The notes: a model not told the origin generated them from the letters alone. DNA of 13,165 nt from Bacteroidales bacterium (GCA_004556745.1 SFFY01000058.1:1-13165), one strand, 5' to 3'; shown: positions 1 through 7,085, counted from the first letter of the stretch. Numbers and translations: made by a program.

Positions 1-15
1 GGTAATGACTCCAAC

Positions 16-519
16 TTACTGATAGTGTTTTATGTTCAGATAATGCCCGATGACCTTGTCATGCAGCTCCACCGATTTTGAGAACGACAGTGACTTCCGT
101 CCCAGCCTTGCCAGATGTTGTCTCAGATTCAGATTATGTCGCTCAATGCGCTGAGTGTAACGCTTGCTGATAACGTGCAGCTTTCCCTTCAGGCGTGATT
201 CATACAGCGGCCAGCCATCCGTCATCCATACCACGACCTCAAAGGCCGACAGCAGGCTCAGAAGACGCTCCAGTGTGGCCAGAGTGCGTTCACCGAAGAC
301 GTGCGCCACAACCGTCCTCCGTATCCTGTCATACGCGTAAAACAGCCAGCGCTGACGTGATTTAGCACCGACGTAGCCCCACTGTTCGTCCATTTCAGCG
401 CAGACAATCACATCACTGCCCGGTTGTATGCGCGAGGTTACCGACTGCGGCCTGAGTTTTTTAAGTGACGTAAAACCGTGTTGAGGCCAACGCCCATAAT
501 GCGTGCACTGGCGCGACAT
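16..519 (-). CDS. insB: IS1 transposase frame InsB (DDE)
   Basis: This 167-residue frame supplies the catalytic part of the IS1 transposase, which is translated as InsAB' by -1 frameshifting from insA. Candidate catalytic residues are D44 (AEMDEQWGY), D101 (WMTDGWPLY) and E126 (QRIERHN), the DDE pattern of the IS1 family. The C-terminus (GHYLNIKHYQ) is the normal IS1 end and lies just inside the terminal repeat. The ATG shown is the free-standing InsB start; the functional protein probably enters the frame at the A6C slippery run around 456-464. Residues 65-95 contain several substitutions relative to the textbook IS1 sequence as I remember it, suggesting one of the IS1 variant types. Confidence 0.92.
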   Translation of the reverse strand: MSRQCTHYGRWPQHGFTSLKKLRPQSVTSRIQPGSDVIVCAEMDEQWGYVGAKSRQRWLFYAYDRIRRTVVAHVFGERTLATLERLLSLLSAFEVVVWMTDGWPLYESRLKGKLHVISKRYTQRIERHNLNLRQHLARLGRKSLSFSKSVELHDKVIGHYLNIKHYQ

Positions 520-713
520 CCGACACCATTCATGGCCATATCAATGATTTTCTGGTGCTTACCGGGCTGAGAGGCGGTGTAAGTGAACTGTAGTTGCCAT
601 GTTTTACGGCAATGAGAGCAGAGACAGCGCTGATGTCCGGCAGTGCTTTTGCCGTTACGCACCACGCCTTCAGTAGCGGAGCAGGAAGGACATCTGATGG
701 AAATGGAAGCCAC
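438..713 (-). CDS. insA: IS1 protein InsA
   Basis: This 91-residue protein is the DNA-binding first frame of IS1. It binds the terminal inverted repeats and represses the IS1 promoter. An N-terminal zinc-finger-like cluster is visible (CPSC near residues 8-11, CSHC near 32-35), followed by a helix-turn-helix-like segment (RIMGVGLNTVLRHLK, about residues 72-86). Its 3' end overlaps insB by 82 bp. The run TTAAAAAAC (minus strand, 456-464) in the overlap is the known -1 slippery site. Slippage there fuses InsA to the second frame and yields the active transposase InsAB'. The family is recognised with high confidence. Confidence 0.93.
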   Translation of the reverse strand: MASISIRCPSCSATEGVVRNGKSTAGHQRCLCSHCRKTWQLQFTYTASQPGKHQKIIDMAMNGVGCRASARIMGVGLNTVLRHLKNSGRSR

Positions 714-786
714 GCAAGCACCTTAGAATCACCATCATACACTAAATCAGTAAGTTGGCAGCATTACCGCTGAGTCAGACAAAAAA

Positions 787-824
787 GGGGTCGTCTCAGA
801 AAACGGAAAATAAAGCACGCTAAG
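787..824 (+). repeat. Tn21 38-bp terminal inverted repeat (tnp end)
   Basis: The sequence begins GGGGTCGTCTCAGAAAACGG and ends CACGCTAAG. It matches the 38-bp inverted repeat of the Tn21 branch of the Tn3 family. This is the end nearest tnpA; the tnpA stop codon (820-822) lies inside it, as in Tn21. Only this one end is in the window; the mer end would lie beyond the integron. Confidence 0.93.
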
Positions 825-3786
825 CCGGTTGCAGAGGCCGTAGCGGCCTGAACTTCCCCGCGCCGATCTTGACGCTGCTGCGCCATAGGTAATCACCGGT
901 CAGGTTGATGTGCTCCCAGCCGAGTGGCGACAGGTACTGCAATAGCGAGTCATCGACGGCATGACCATTGCCGCGCAACGCATGCGCCGCACGCTCCAGG
1001 TAGACCGTGTTCCACAGCACGATGGCCGCCGTCACCAGGTTGAGGCCGCTGGCCCGGTAGCGCTGCTGCTCGAAACTGCGGTCACGGATTTCACCAAGGC
1101 GGTTGAAGAACACGGCACGGGCCAGCGCATTGCGCGCCTCGCCCTTGTTCAGCCCGGCATGCACGCGGCGGCGTAGCTCGACGCTTTGCAGCCAGTCGAG
1201 GATGAACAGCGTGCGCTCGATGCGGCCCAACTCGCGCAGCGCGACGGCCAAGCCGTTCTGGCGCGGGTAGCTGCCGAGTTTCCTGAGCATCAGCGAGGCC
1301 GTCACCGTGCCCTGCTTGATCGAGGTGGCCAGCCGCAGGATTTCGTCCCAATGGGCGCGGACGTGCTTGATGTTGAGCGTGCCGCCGATCATCGGCTTGA
1401 GCGCGTCATAGGCGGCATCGCCCTTCGGGATGTAGAGCTTGGTGTCGCCCAGGTCGCGGATGCGCGGCGCGAAGCGGAAGCCCAAGAGGTGCATCAGGGC
1501 GAAGACGTGATCGGTGAAGCCCGCCGTGTCGGTGTAGTGCTCCTCGATCCGCAGGTCGGATTCGTGGTACAGCAGGCCGTCGAGCACGTAGGTTGAGTCG
1601 CGCAGGCCGACATTGACCACCTTGGTGTGGAATGGCGCGTATTGGTCGGAGATGTGGGTGTAGAAAGTCCGTCCTGGGCTGCTGCCATATTTTGGGTTGA
1701 TGTGCCCCGTGCTCTTTGCCTTGCTAGCGGTTCGGAAATTCTGTCCGTCCGATGATGATGTGGTGCCATCGCCCCAGTGCCCGGCAAAGGGATGCCGAAA
1801 CTGAGCGTTGACCAGTTCAGCCAACGCTGTCGAGTACGTTTCGTCGCGGGTATGCCAGGCTTGCAGCCAAGCGAGCTTCGCGTAGGTCGTGCCGGGGCAG
1901 GACTCGGCCATCTTGGTCAGGCCCAGGTTGATCGCGTCGGCCAGGATCGTGGTCAACAACAGGTTCTTGTCCTTGGCCAGATCGCCCGATTTCAAGTGCG
2001 TGAAGTGCCGGGTGAAGCCCGTCCACTCATCGACTTCGAGCAGCAGTTCGGTGATCTTGACGTGCGGCAGGACCATGGCTGTCTGGTCTATCAGCGCCTG
2101 CGCGGTGTCGGGCACCGCCGCATCCAGCGGCGTGATCTTCAAGCCCGACTCGGTGATGATGGCATCCGGCAGGTCGTTGGCTGCCGCCATGCGGTTGACG
2201 GTGGCAAGTTGTGCTTCCAGCAGCGTCAGCCGCTCATGCAGATATTGTTCGCAGTCGGTGGCCACGGCCAGCGGCAATTCGCTGGACTGCTTGAGGCTGG
2301 TGAACTTCTCGGGCGGTACCAGGTAGTCCTCGAAGTCCTTGAACTGGCGTGAACCCTGCACCCAGATGTCGCCCGAGCGCAGGGAGTTCTTCAACTCGGA
2401 CAGCGCGCACAGTTCGTAGTAGCGCCGGTCGATGCCGGCGTCGGTCATCACCAGTTTCTGCCAGCGCGGCTTGATGAAGCCGGTCGGTGCATCGGCTGGC
2501 AGCTTGCGGGCGTTGTCGGTGTTCATGCCGCGCAGCACCTCAATGGCATCAAGCACGTTTTTGGCGGCGGGCGCGGCCCGCAGCTTGAGCACGGCAAGGA
2601 ATTCCGGTGCATAGCGGCGCAGGGTGGCGTAGCTCTCGCCGATGCGATGCAGGAAATCGAAGTCATCGGGTTGCGCGAGCTTCTGCGCCTCGGTGACGCT
2701 CTCGGCAAAGGAATCCCAGGACATGACGGCCTCGATGGCGGCAAACGCATCGCGGCCTGATTGCTTGGCGTCGATCAGCGCCTGACCGATGCGCCCGTAC
2801 AGACGTACCTTGGCGTTGATGGCCTTGCCTGACGCCTGGAACTGCTGCTGATGCTTATTCTTGGCAGCGTTAAACAGCTTACCCAGGATGCGGTCGTGCA
2901 GGTCGATGATTTCGTCGGTGACGGTGGCCATGCCCTCGGTGGCCAGCGCCACGAGAGTGGCGTAGCGCCGTTGCGGCTCGAATTTGGCCAGGTCGGCGGG
3001 TGTCATCTGGCCGCCCTCGCGGGCAATCTTGAGCAGGCGGTTCTGGTGAACCAGCCGCTCGATGCCGGTAGGCAGATCGAGTGCCTGCCATGCCTTGAGG
3101 CGTTCGATGTGTTCCAGCATATGCCGCGAATTTGGCTTGGCCGGAGACTGGCGCAACCAAGCCAACCAGGTCGTCTTGCCGTTGTCCCGGCGCTTGAGCA
3201 GATCGTCGAGGCGGCGGCGATGCGCGTCCGCCAGTGGTTCGGCCAAGGCGTCGTAGATGCGCCGGTTAGCACGGGTGATCGCCTCGGCACTCGCCCGCTC
3301 GACGGCGTTGAGGGCGGGCAGAATGACCGACTGCCGCCGCAGGTGCCCGATCAAGGCGCTGGCCAGCACGATGCCTTTGTCGGTTTGCATCGCCAGCTCG
3401 GTCAGCATCTGGACGGCCTGCCGGTAATGGCTCATGGTGAAGGGCCGGAAACCGAACACGGTTTGCAGCTCGCTCAGGTGCTCGCGCCGGGTCTGCTCCC
3501 GCTGGCCGTACTCGTTCCAGCTTTCGACGCCGACCTTGAGCTGGTCGGCGACCAGCTTCAACAAGGGCGGGAACGGTAGTTCATCGACGCCCAGGATGAC
3601 GCCGGGAAAGCGCAGGTAACAGAGCTGCACCGCGAAGCCCAGCCGATTGGCTGGCCCGCGCCGCTGTCGGATGATCGAGAGGTCGGTATCGTTGAATGTG
3701 TAATGTCGGATCAGGTCGTCCTTGGAGTCCGGCAACGCCAGCAGGCTTTCCCGCTCGGCGGCGGACAGGATGGAACGACGTGGCAT
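820..3786 (-). CDS. tnpA: Tn21 TnpA, Tn3-family DDE transposase
   Basis: TnpA, 988 residues, is full length for Tn21. It binds the 38-bp ends and carries out replicative transposition, forming a cointegrate that TnpR resolves at res. The N-terminal part (MPRRSILSAAERESLLALP) is the DUF4158-type DNA-binding region of Tn3-family transposases. The C-terminal half carries the DDE core: HYTDTAGFTDHVFAL, with the aspartate at about residue 753, and WNTVYLERA, with the glutamate at about residue 931. The gene starts 2 bp after the tnpR stop, so the two are probably co-transcribed. Its stop codon lies inside the terminal repeat. GC content is high, as expected for Tn21 and unlike the AT-rich tet(M) end of the window. 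No frameshift or premature stop is seen. Confidence 0.97.
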   Translation of the reverse strand: MPRRSILSAAERESLLALPDSKDDLIRHYTFNDTDLSIIRQRRGPANRLGFAVQLCYLRFPGVILGVDELPFPPLLKLVADQLKVGVESWNEYGQREQTRREHLSELQTVFGFRPFTMSHYRQAVQMLTELAMQTDKGIVLASALIGHLRRQSVILPALNAVERASAEAITRANRRIYDALAEPLADAHRRRLDDLLKRRDNGKTTWLAWLRQSPAKPNSRHMLEHIERLKAWQALDLPTGIERLVHQNRLLKIAREGGQMTPADLAKFEPQRRYATLVALATEGMATVTDEIIDLHDRILGKLFNAAKNKHQQQFQASGKAINAKVRLYGRIGQALIDAKQSGRDAFAAIEAVMSWDSFAESVTEAQKLAQPDDFDFLHRIGESYATLRRYAPEFLAVLKLRAAPAAKNVLDAIEVLRGMNTDNARKLPADAPTGFIKPRWQKLVMTDAGIDRRYYELCALSELKNSLRSGDIWVQGSRQFKDFEDYLVPPEKFTSLKQSSELPLAVATDCEQYLHERLTLLEAQLATVNRMAAANDLPDAIITESGLKITPLDAAVPDTAQALIDQTAMVLPHVKITELLLEVDEWTGFTRHFTHLKSGDLAKDKNLLLTTILADAINLGLTKMAESCPGTTYAKLAWLQAWHTRDETYSTALAELVNAQFRHPFAGHWGDGTTSSSDGQNFRTASKAKSTGHINPKYGSSPGRTFYTHISDQYAPFHTKVVNVGLRDSTYVLDGLLYHESDLRIEEHYTDTAGFTDHVFALMHLLGFRFAPRIRDLGDTKLYIPKGDAAYDALKPMIGGTLNIKHVRAHWDEILRLATSIKQGTVTASLMLRKLGSYPRQNGLAVALRELGRIERTLFILDWLQSVELRRRVHAGLNKGEARNALARAVFFNRLGEIRDRSFEQQRYRASGLNLVTAAIVLWNTVYLERAAHALRGNGHAVDDSLLQYLSPLGWEHINLTGDYLWRSSVKIGAGKFRPLRPLQPA

Positions 3787-3788
3787 AT

Positions 3789-4349
3789 TTACTGATCCGT
3801 TCTCAAGTATTGATACAGGGTTTCGCGACTGATTCCGAATTCACGAGCAAGCTTGGTCTTTTGCTCGCCAGCCTCGACACGTTGGCGCAGTTCGGCAATA
3901 CGCTCAGACGACAGGGATTTCTTCCTGCCACGGTAAGCCCCGCGTTGCTTGGCGAGCGCAATACCCTCGCGCTGACGCTCGCGGATCAGGGCGCGCTCGA
4001 ACTCGGCGAACGCGCCCATCACCGAGAGCATCAGGTTCGCCATCGGAGAGTCTTCGCCAGTAAAACTGAGGTGTTCCTTGACGAATTCGATATGCACGCC
4101 GCGTTGTGTCAGCGTTTGCACGATCCGGCGCAAATCATCGAGATTGCGCGCCAGGCGATCCATGCTATGCACCACCACGGTGTCGCCGGTGCGGGCGAAG
4201 CTTATCAGCGCTTCCAGTTGCGGACGCTTGACATCCTTGCCGGATGCCTTGTCGCTAAAAGCGCGATCAACCTTGACGCCTTCCAGTTGCCGTTCCGGGT
4301 TCTGGTCGAAGGTGCTGACCCTGATATACCCAATGCGCTGTCCAGTCAT
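3789..4349 (-). CDS. tnpR: Tn21 TnpR, serine resolvase
   Basis: TnpR, 186 residues, is the site-specific recombinase that resolves Tn21 cointegrates at res and represses its own promoter there. The N-terminal catalytic domain begins MTGQRIGYIRVSTFDQN. The nucleophile is S12, with R10 close by and the active-site motif MDRLARNLDDL (R65 and R68). The C-terminus (about residues 150-186, REFGISRETLYQYL) is the helix-turn-helix that reads the res subsites. An AGGGA ribosome-binding site lies a few bases before the ATG at 4349. The gene is immediately upstream of tnpA and divergent from the cassette array. Length and motifs are normal, so it is probably active. Confidence 0.96.
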   Translation of the reverse strand: MTGQRIGYIRVSTFDQNPERQLEGVKVDRAFSDKASGKDVKRPQLEALISFARTGDTVVVHSMDRLARNLDDLRRIVQTLTQRGVHIEFVKEHLSFTGEDSPMANLMLSVMGAFAEFERALIRERQREGIALAKQRGAYRGRKKSLSSERIAELRQRVEAGEQKTKLAREFGISRETLYQYLRTDQ

Positions 4350-4354
4350 GGAAT

Positions 4355-4480
4355 TCCCTGCAAAATGTCAGGGAAGACTCTATGACCTTCAACGAGATAT
4401 GTCAATAAATTCAAAATTCAATCCTATCCTGACGCAATTTACACATGGCATCTGACATCAGGTTAGGGTATGCCTCAACC
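4355..4480 (-). other. res: res (resolution) site region of Tn21
   Basis: The stretch between tnpR and the DUF3330 gene is AT-rich and contains repeated TGTCA/TGACA and CCTGACA-like half-sites, for example near 4365, 4400, 4432 and 4452. This fits the three resolvase-binding subsites known at this place in Tn21. Exact subsite borders are not determined here, so the ends are approximate. Confidence 0.6.
4377..4405 (-). promoter_or_regulatory. candidate tnpR-tnpA promoter within res
   Basis: On the minus strand TTGACA (4400-4405) is followed after 17 bp by TAGAGT (4377-4382), about 28 bp before the tnpR start. The perfect -35, the ideal spacing and the position inside res fit an autoregulated resolvase promoter. 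This is a motif match only. Confidence 0.5.
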
Positions 4481-4675
4481 TGGCGGCGGCGAATCACAAG
4501 CGTCCGGTTTGACGCTGGTTTCGGTCGCAGTGCTGGCCCGCGCCTGGAAGCGCTGATAGCACTCCAGCCCGCAGAAATGCTCCACGTACTCGGCCCCTTC
4601 CGGCGTGAAGGCGGCATCGAGCGGGATTTCCTTGCAGCACACGCAGCAACTGGTGCTCGGTTCATTGGCGTTCAT
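4475..4675 (-). CDS. DUF3330-type small cysteine-rich protein
   Basis: This frame encodes 66 residues from ATG 4675. A good GGAGG ribosome-binding site precedes the start by about 8 bp. The protein is rich in cysteines: SCCVCCKEIP (residues 9-18) and FCGLECYQRF (34-43) look like a small zinc-binding fold. This matches the DUF3330 proteins found next to res in mercury transposons of the Tn21 and Tn501 type; their function is unknown. In Tn21 the region is usually hidden in the tnpM annotation, because the interrupted upstream urf2 frame runs into it without a stop. The strong ribosome-binding site argues that this shorter frame is the real gene. Confidence 0.7.
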   Translation of the reverse strand: MNANEPSTSCCVCCKEIPLDAAFTPEGAEYVEHFCGLECYQRFQARASTATETSVKPDACDSPPPG

Positions 4676-4825
4676 GGTGGTGTTCCTCCATTGGTTGACG
4701 AAGCCGACGAAGGCCGCCGCCGGCATCGGCCTGGCGAACAGGAAACCCTGCACCGTGTCGCAACCCGCCTGCCGCAACCACGCAAGGCAGTCGGGTGTTT
4801 CCACACCCTCGGCTACCACCTCCAT
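4475..4825 (-). pseudogene. tnpM: tnpM, remnant of urf2 (EAL-domain gene) cut by the integron
   Basis: From the ATG at 4825 the frame gives 116 residues, exactly the length of the protein called TnpM in Tn21. Its first 47 residues (MEVVAEGVETPDCLAWLRQA, then DTVQGFLFARPMP) are the C-terminal end of an EAL domain, as in cyclic-di-GMP phosphodiesterases. The remainder is the DUF3330 protein. The ATG sits directly against the integron IRi at 4826, so the start is created by the truncation point, and the N-terminal part of urf2 is on the other side of the integron or lost. A regulatory role for TnpM was proposed in early work; the sequence itself supports only a disrupted EAL gene fused in frame to a small downstream gene. 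Confidence 0.75.
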
Positions 4826-4850
4826 TGTCGTTTTCAGAAGACGGCTGCAC
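4826..4850 (+). repeat. IRi: class 1 integron IRi (25-bp end)
   Basis: The 25-bp sequence starts TGTCGTTTTCAGAAGACGGC and marks the intI1-side boundary of class 1 integrons. It abuts the truncated urf2 frame of Tn21, the classical In2 insertion point. Confidence 0.9.
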
Positions 4851-5027
4851 TGAACGTCAGAAGCCGACTGCACTATAGCAGCGGAGGGGTTGGATCCATC
4901 AGGCAACGACGGGCTGCTGCCGGCCATCAGCGGACGCAGGGAGGACTTTCCGCAACCGGCCGTTCGATGCGGCACCGATGGCCTTCGCGCAGGGGTAGTG
5001 AATCCGCCAGGATTGACTTGCGCTGCC

Positions 5028-6041
5028 CTACCTCTCACTAGTGAGGGGCGGCAGCGCATCAAGCGGTGAGCGCACTCCGGCACCGCCAACTTTCAGCACA
5101 TGCGTGTAAATCATCGTCGTAGAGACGTCGGAATGGCCGAGCAGATCCTGCACGGTTCGAATGTCGTAACCGCTGCGGAGCAAGGCCGTCGCGAACGAGT
5201 GGCGGAGGGTGTGCGGTGTGGCGGGCTTCGTGATGCCTGCTTGTTCTACGGCACGTTTGAAGGCGCGCTGAAAGGTCTGGTCATACATGTGATGGCGACG
5301 CACGACACCGCTCCGTGGATCGGTCGAATGCGTGTGCTGCGCAAAAACCCAGAACCACGGCCAGGAATGCCCGGCGCGCGGATACTTCCGCTCAAGGGCG
5401 TCGGGAAGCGCAACGCCGCTGCGGCCCTCGGCCTGGTCCTTCAGCCACCATGCCCGTGCACGCGACAGCTGCTCGCGCAGGCTGGGTGCCAAGCTCTCGG
5501 GTAACATCAAGGCCCGATCCTTGGAGCCCTTGCCCTCCCGCACGATGATCGTGCCGTGATCGAAATCCAGATCCTTGACCCGCAGTTGCAAACCCTCACT
5601 GATCCGCATGCCCGTTCCATACAGAAGCTGGGCGAACAAACGATGCTCGCCTTCCAGAAAACCGAGGATGCGAACCACTTCATCCGGGGTCAGCACCACC
5701 GGCAAGCGCCGCGACGGCCGAGGTCTTCCGATCTCCTGAAGCCAGGGCAGATCCGTGCACAGCACCTTGCCGTAGAAGAACAGCAAGGCCGCCAATGCCT
5801 GACGATGCGTGGAGACCGAAACCTTGCGCTCGTTCGCCAGCCAGGACAGAAATGCCTCGACTTCGCTGCTGCCCAAGGTTGCCGGGTGACGCACACCGTG
5901 GAAACGGATGAAGGCACGAACCCAGTGGACATAAGCCTGTTCGGTTGGTAAGCTGTAATGCAAGTAGCGTATGCGCTCACGCAACTGGTCCAGAACCTTG
6001 ACCGAACGCAGCGGTGGTAACGGCGCAGTGGCGGTTTTCAT
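5028..6041 (-). CDS. intI1: IntI1, class 1 integron integrase
   Basis: This is a tyrosine recombinase of 337 residues, full length, that inserts and excises cassettes by recombining attI1 and attC sites. Catalytic residues are visible: R146 (GTGMRISEGL), K171, H277 and R280 (PHTLRHSFAT), H303 (LLGHSD) and the nucleophile Y312 (MIYTH). The segment around residues 195-230 is the extra domain of integron integrases, absent from XerC/D. Residues 32 and 39 are P and H. These codons overlap the Pc promoter on the opposite strand, and this P32_H39 form is the one tied to the PcW(TGN-10) promoter. A LexA-type box lies just upstream of its start, so expression is probably SOS-controlled. It is divergent from the cassettes. 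Confidence 0.97.
   Translation of the reverse strand: MKTATAPLPPLRSVKVLDQLRERIRYLHYSLPTEQAYVHWVRAFIRFHGVRHPATLGSSEVEAFLSWLANERKVSVSTHRQALAALLFFYGKVLCTDLPWLQEIGRPRPSRRLPVVLTPDEVVRILGFLEGEHRLFAQLLYGTGMRISEGLQLRVKDLDFDHGTIIVREGKGSKDRALMLPESLAPSLREQLSRARAWWLKDQAEGRSGVALPDALERKYPRAGHSWPWFWVFAQHTHSTDPRSGVVRRHHMYDQTFQRAFKRAVEQAGITKPATPHTLRHSFATALLRSGYDIRTVQDLLGHSDVSTTMIYTHVLKVGGAGVRSPLDALPPLTSER
5926..5954 (+). promoter_or_regulatory. Pc: cassette promoter Pc, PcW(TGN-10) variant
   Basis: The -35 is TGGACA (5926-5931), followed after 17 bp by the -10 TAAGCT (5949-5954). This hexamer pair is PcW. The three bases before the -10 are TGG (5946-5948), making an extended TGN -10 where ordinary PcW has TCG. 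The same base change gives Pro at IntI1 codon 32 on the other strand. The TGN form is known to be stronger than plain PcW. It would transcribe dfrA12 and, with declining strength, the downstream cassettes. Confidence 0.88.
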
Positions 6042-6044
6042 GGC

Positions 6045-6070
6045 TTGTTATGACTGTTTTTTTGTACAGT
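6045..6070 (+). promoter_or_regulatory. P2: P2 second promoter, inactive form
   Basis: TTGTTA (6045-6050) and TACAGT (6065-6070) are separated by only 14 bp. Active P2 carries a GGG insertion that gives 17 bp; it is absent here, so P2 should not contribute. Confidence 0.75.
6054..6069 (-). promoter_or_regulatory. LexA box upstream of intI1
   Basis: The palindromic pattern CTGT-N8-ACAG is perfect and lies 12 bp before the intI1 start codon. It matches the LexA operator known to repress intI1, so integrase expression should rise during the SOS response. Confidence 0.8.
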
Positions 6071-6118
6071 CTATGCCTCGGGCATCCAAGCAGCAAGCGC
6101 GTTACGCCGTGGGTCGAT

Positions 6119-6183
6119 GTTTGATGTTATGGAGCAGCAACGATGTTACGCAGCAGGGCAGTCGCCCTAAAACAAAGTTAGCC
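6119..6183 (+). other. attI1: attI1 recombination site
   Basis: The region contains the standard attI1 sequence of class 1 integrons and ends in the core GTTAGCC (6177-6183), with crossover between G6177 and T6178. The first cassette (dfrA12) begins at T6178. The left border is set by convention and is approximate. Confidence 0.85.
6143..6181 (+). CDS. short attI1 leader ORF (ORF-11 type)
   Basis: A 12-codon frame starts at ATG 6143, 8 bp after a GGAG ribosome-binding site, and stops (TAG) at 6179-6181, just 4 bp before the dfrA12 ATG. dfrA12 has no clear ribosome-binding site of its own. A translated attI1 mini-ORF is known to enhance translation of first cassettes in class 1 integrons, and the spacing here fits translational coupling. 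Its peptide is not expected to have a function. Confidence 0.45.
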   Translation: MLRSRAVALKQS

Positions 6184-6185
6184 AT

Positions 6186-6683
6186 ATGAACTCGGAATCA
6201 GTACGCATTTATCTCGTTGCTGCGATGGGAGCCAATCGGGTTATTGGCAATGGTCCTAATATCCCCTGGAAAATTCCGGGTGAGCAGAAGATTTTTCGCA
6301 GACTCACTGAGGGAAAAGTCGTTGTCATGGGGCGAAAGACCTTTGAGTCTATCGGCAAGCCTCTACCGAACCGTCACACATTGGTAATCTCACGCCAAGC
6401 TAACTACCGCGCCACTGGCTGCGTAGTTGTTTCAACGCTGTCGCACGCTATCGCTTTGGCATCCGAACTCGGCAATGAACTCTACGTCGCGGGCGGAGCT
6501 GAGATATACACTCTGGCACTACCTCACGCCCACGGCGTGTTTCTATCTGAGGTACATCAAACCTTCGAGGGTGACGCCTTCTTCCCAATGCTCAACGAAA
6601 CAGAATTCGAGCTTGTCTCAACCGAAACCATTCAAGCTGTAATTCCGTACACCCACTCCGTTTATGCGCGTCGAAACGGCTAA
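6186..6683 (+). CDS. dfrA12: DfrA12, trimethoprim-resistant dihydrofolate reductase
   Basis: This 165-residue type A DHFR reduces dihydrofolate to tetrahydrofolate with NADPH while being poorly inhibited by trimethoprim, bypassing the chromosomal FolA. Fold motifs visible are GNGPNIPWKIPGEQ (residues 21-34, W28 and acidic E33 at the folate pocket), the NADPH motif GRKTFESIG (49-57) and VAGGAEIYTLAL (101-112). The sequence is recognised as DfrA12 (start MNSESVRIYLVAAMG, end SVYARRNG). It is the first cassette after attI1 and is expressed from Pc. The Shine-Dalgarno is weak, so translation probably depends on the attI1 mini-ORF just upstream. Its attC follows directly. Confidence 0.97.
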   Translation: MNSESVRIYLVAAMGANRVIGNGPNIPWKIPGEQKIFRRLTEGKVVVMGRKTFESIGKPLPNRHTLVISRQANYRATGCVVVSTLSHAIALASELGNELYVAGGAEIYTLALPHAHGVFLSEVHQTFEGDAFFPMLNETEFELVSTETIQAVIPYTHSVYARRNG

Positions 6684-6689
6684 CCATTC

Positions 6690-6767
6690 CGTCAACGGGA
6701 CGCCAAAATGCTGCGCATTTTGGTTCCCTCCGCTGCGCTCCGGCTCTCGTTACGTCCAACGTTAGCA
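6690..6767 (+). other. attC: attC site of the dfrA12 cassette
   Basis: The site has imperfect inverted-repeat arms around CGCCAAAATGCTGCGCATTT and ends in the core GTTAGCA, with crossover after G6761. It is longer than the roughly 60-bp sites of the other cassettes; the left border is approximate. Confidence 0.75.
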
Positions 6768-6794
6768 CCACTGAAACCCAGCTTTATTTAGCTC

Positions 6795-7085
6795 ATGTTT
6801 ATTCAAACGGCATTTAGCTTTTCAGGCGTTATTCAGTGCCTGTTTTGCCTTTTTTCCGGGCTTCGCCTGCATGGGCTGCGCAGGTTTTCAGTCTTTTTGG
6901 CCTCTAGCCCTTGCGTAGCAAGCGCAAGCAGCTATCGTTTTTGCAGTGCTGTGCCGCCTCGGTGGCGCAGCGTTTTTTCACGGTTAGCGCCCGTCGCCAA
7001 ATTCAAGTTATCCGTTTTGGCTTCTGGTTCTAACATTTCGGTCAAGCCGACCCGCATTCTGCGGTCGGCTTACCTCGCCCGTTAG
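6795..7085 (+). CDS. gcuF: GcuF (OrfF), cassette protein of unknown function
   Basis: The cassette between dfrA12 and aadA2 (6762-7081) is the one called orfF or gcuF. Its frame gives 96 residues, MFIQTAFSFSGVIQCLFCLF at the start. The N-terminal 20-35 residues are hydrophobic, rich in F, C and S, and the rest is basic. The C-terminal residues (SVKPTRILRSAYLAR) are encoded by the attC site itself, and the stop lies beyond the crossover, inside the aadA2 cassette. No ribosome-binding site is evident and no domain is recognised. It may be a passive, non-coding or poorly expressed cassette that persists because it sits between two selected genes. Confidence 0.55.
   Translation: MFIQTAFSFSGVIQCLFCLFSGLRLHGLRRFSVFLASSPCVASASSYRFCSAVPPRWRSVFSRLAPVAKFKLSVLASGSNISVKPTRILRSAYLAR

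Larger units (their letters stand above)
1..768 (-). mobile_element. IS1: IS1 insertion sequence, complete
   Basis: The element is exactly 768 bp, the standard IS1 length. It begins with GGTAATGACTCCAACTTACT at base 1 and ends with the inverted counterpart GGTAATGCTGCCAACTTACT (read on the minus strand) at base 768. Both insA and insB are intact between the ends. IS1 normally makes a 9-bp target duplication; one copy would be 769-777 (GCTGAGTCA), but the other lies outside the window and cannot be checked. The Tn21 inverted repeat starts only 18 bp beyond the IS1 end, an arrangement like that of IS1-flanked Tn21 in Tn2670-type elements (inference). Confidence 0.95.
787..4825 (-). mobile_element. 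Tn21: Tn21 transposition module (IR-tnpA-tnpR-res-urf2 remnant)
   Basis: The block contains the 38-bp end, a full-length tnpA, tnpR, a res-like region and the interrupted urf2 reading frame, in the exact Tn21 order. It stops at base 4825, where the class 1 integron IRi begins. This is the well-known In2-type insertion point of Tn21-like transposons. The mercury-resistance operon and the other transposon end are not in the window, so it cannot be told whether the transposon is still complete. Confidence 0.9.

Noticed and set aside
1777..2352. Long plus-strand open frames inside tnpA (for example 191 and 242 residues)
   Set aside because: They are shadows of the high-GC tnpA gene on the opposite strand, have no ribosome-binding sites and show no recognisable protein.
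5556..5951. Plus-strand open frames opposite intI1
   Set aside because: They lie entirely over the intact integrase, lack ribosome-binding sites and have low-complexity, composition-driven sequences.
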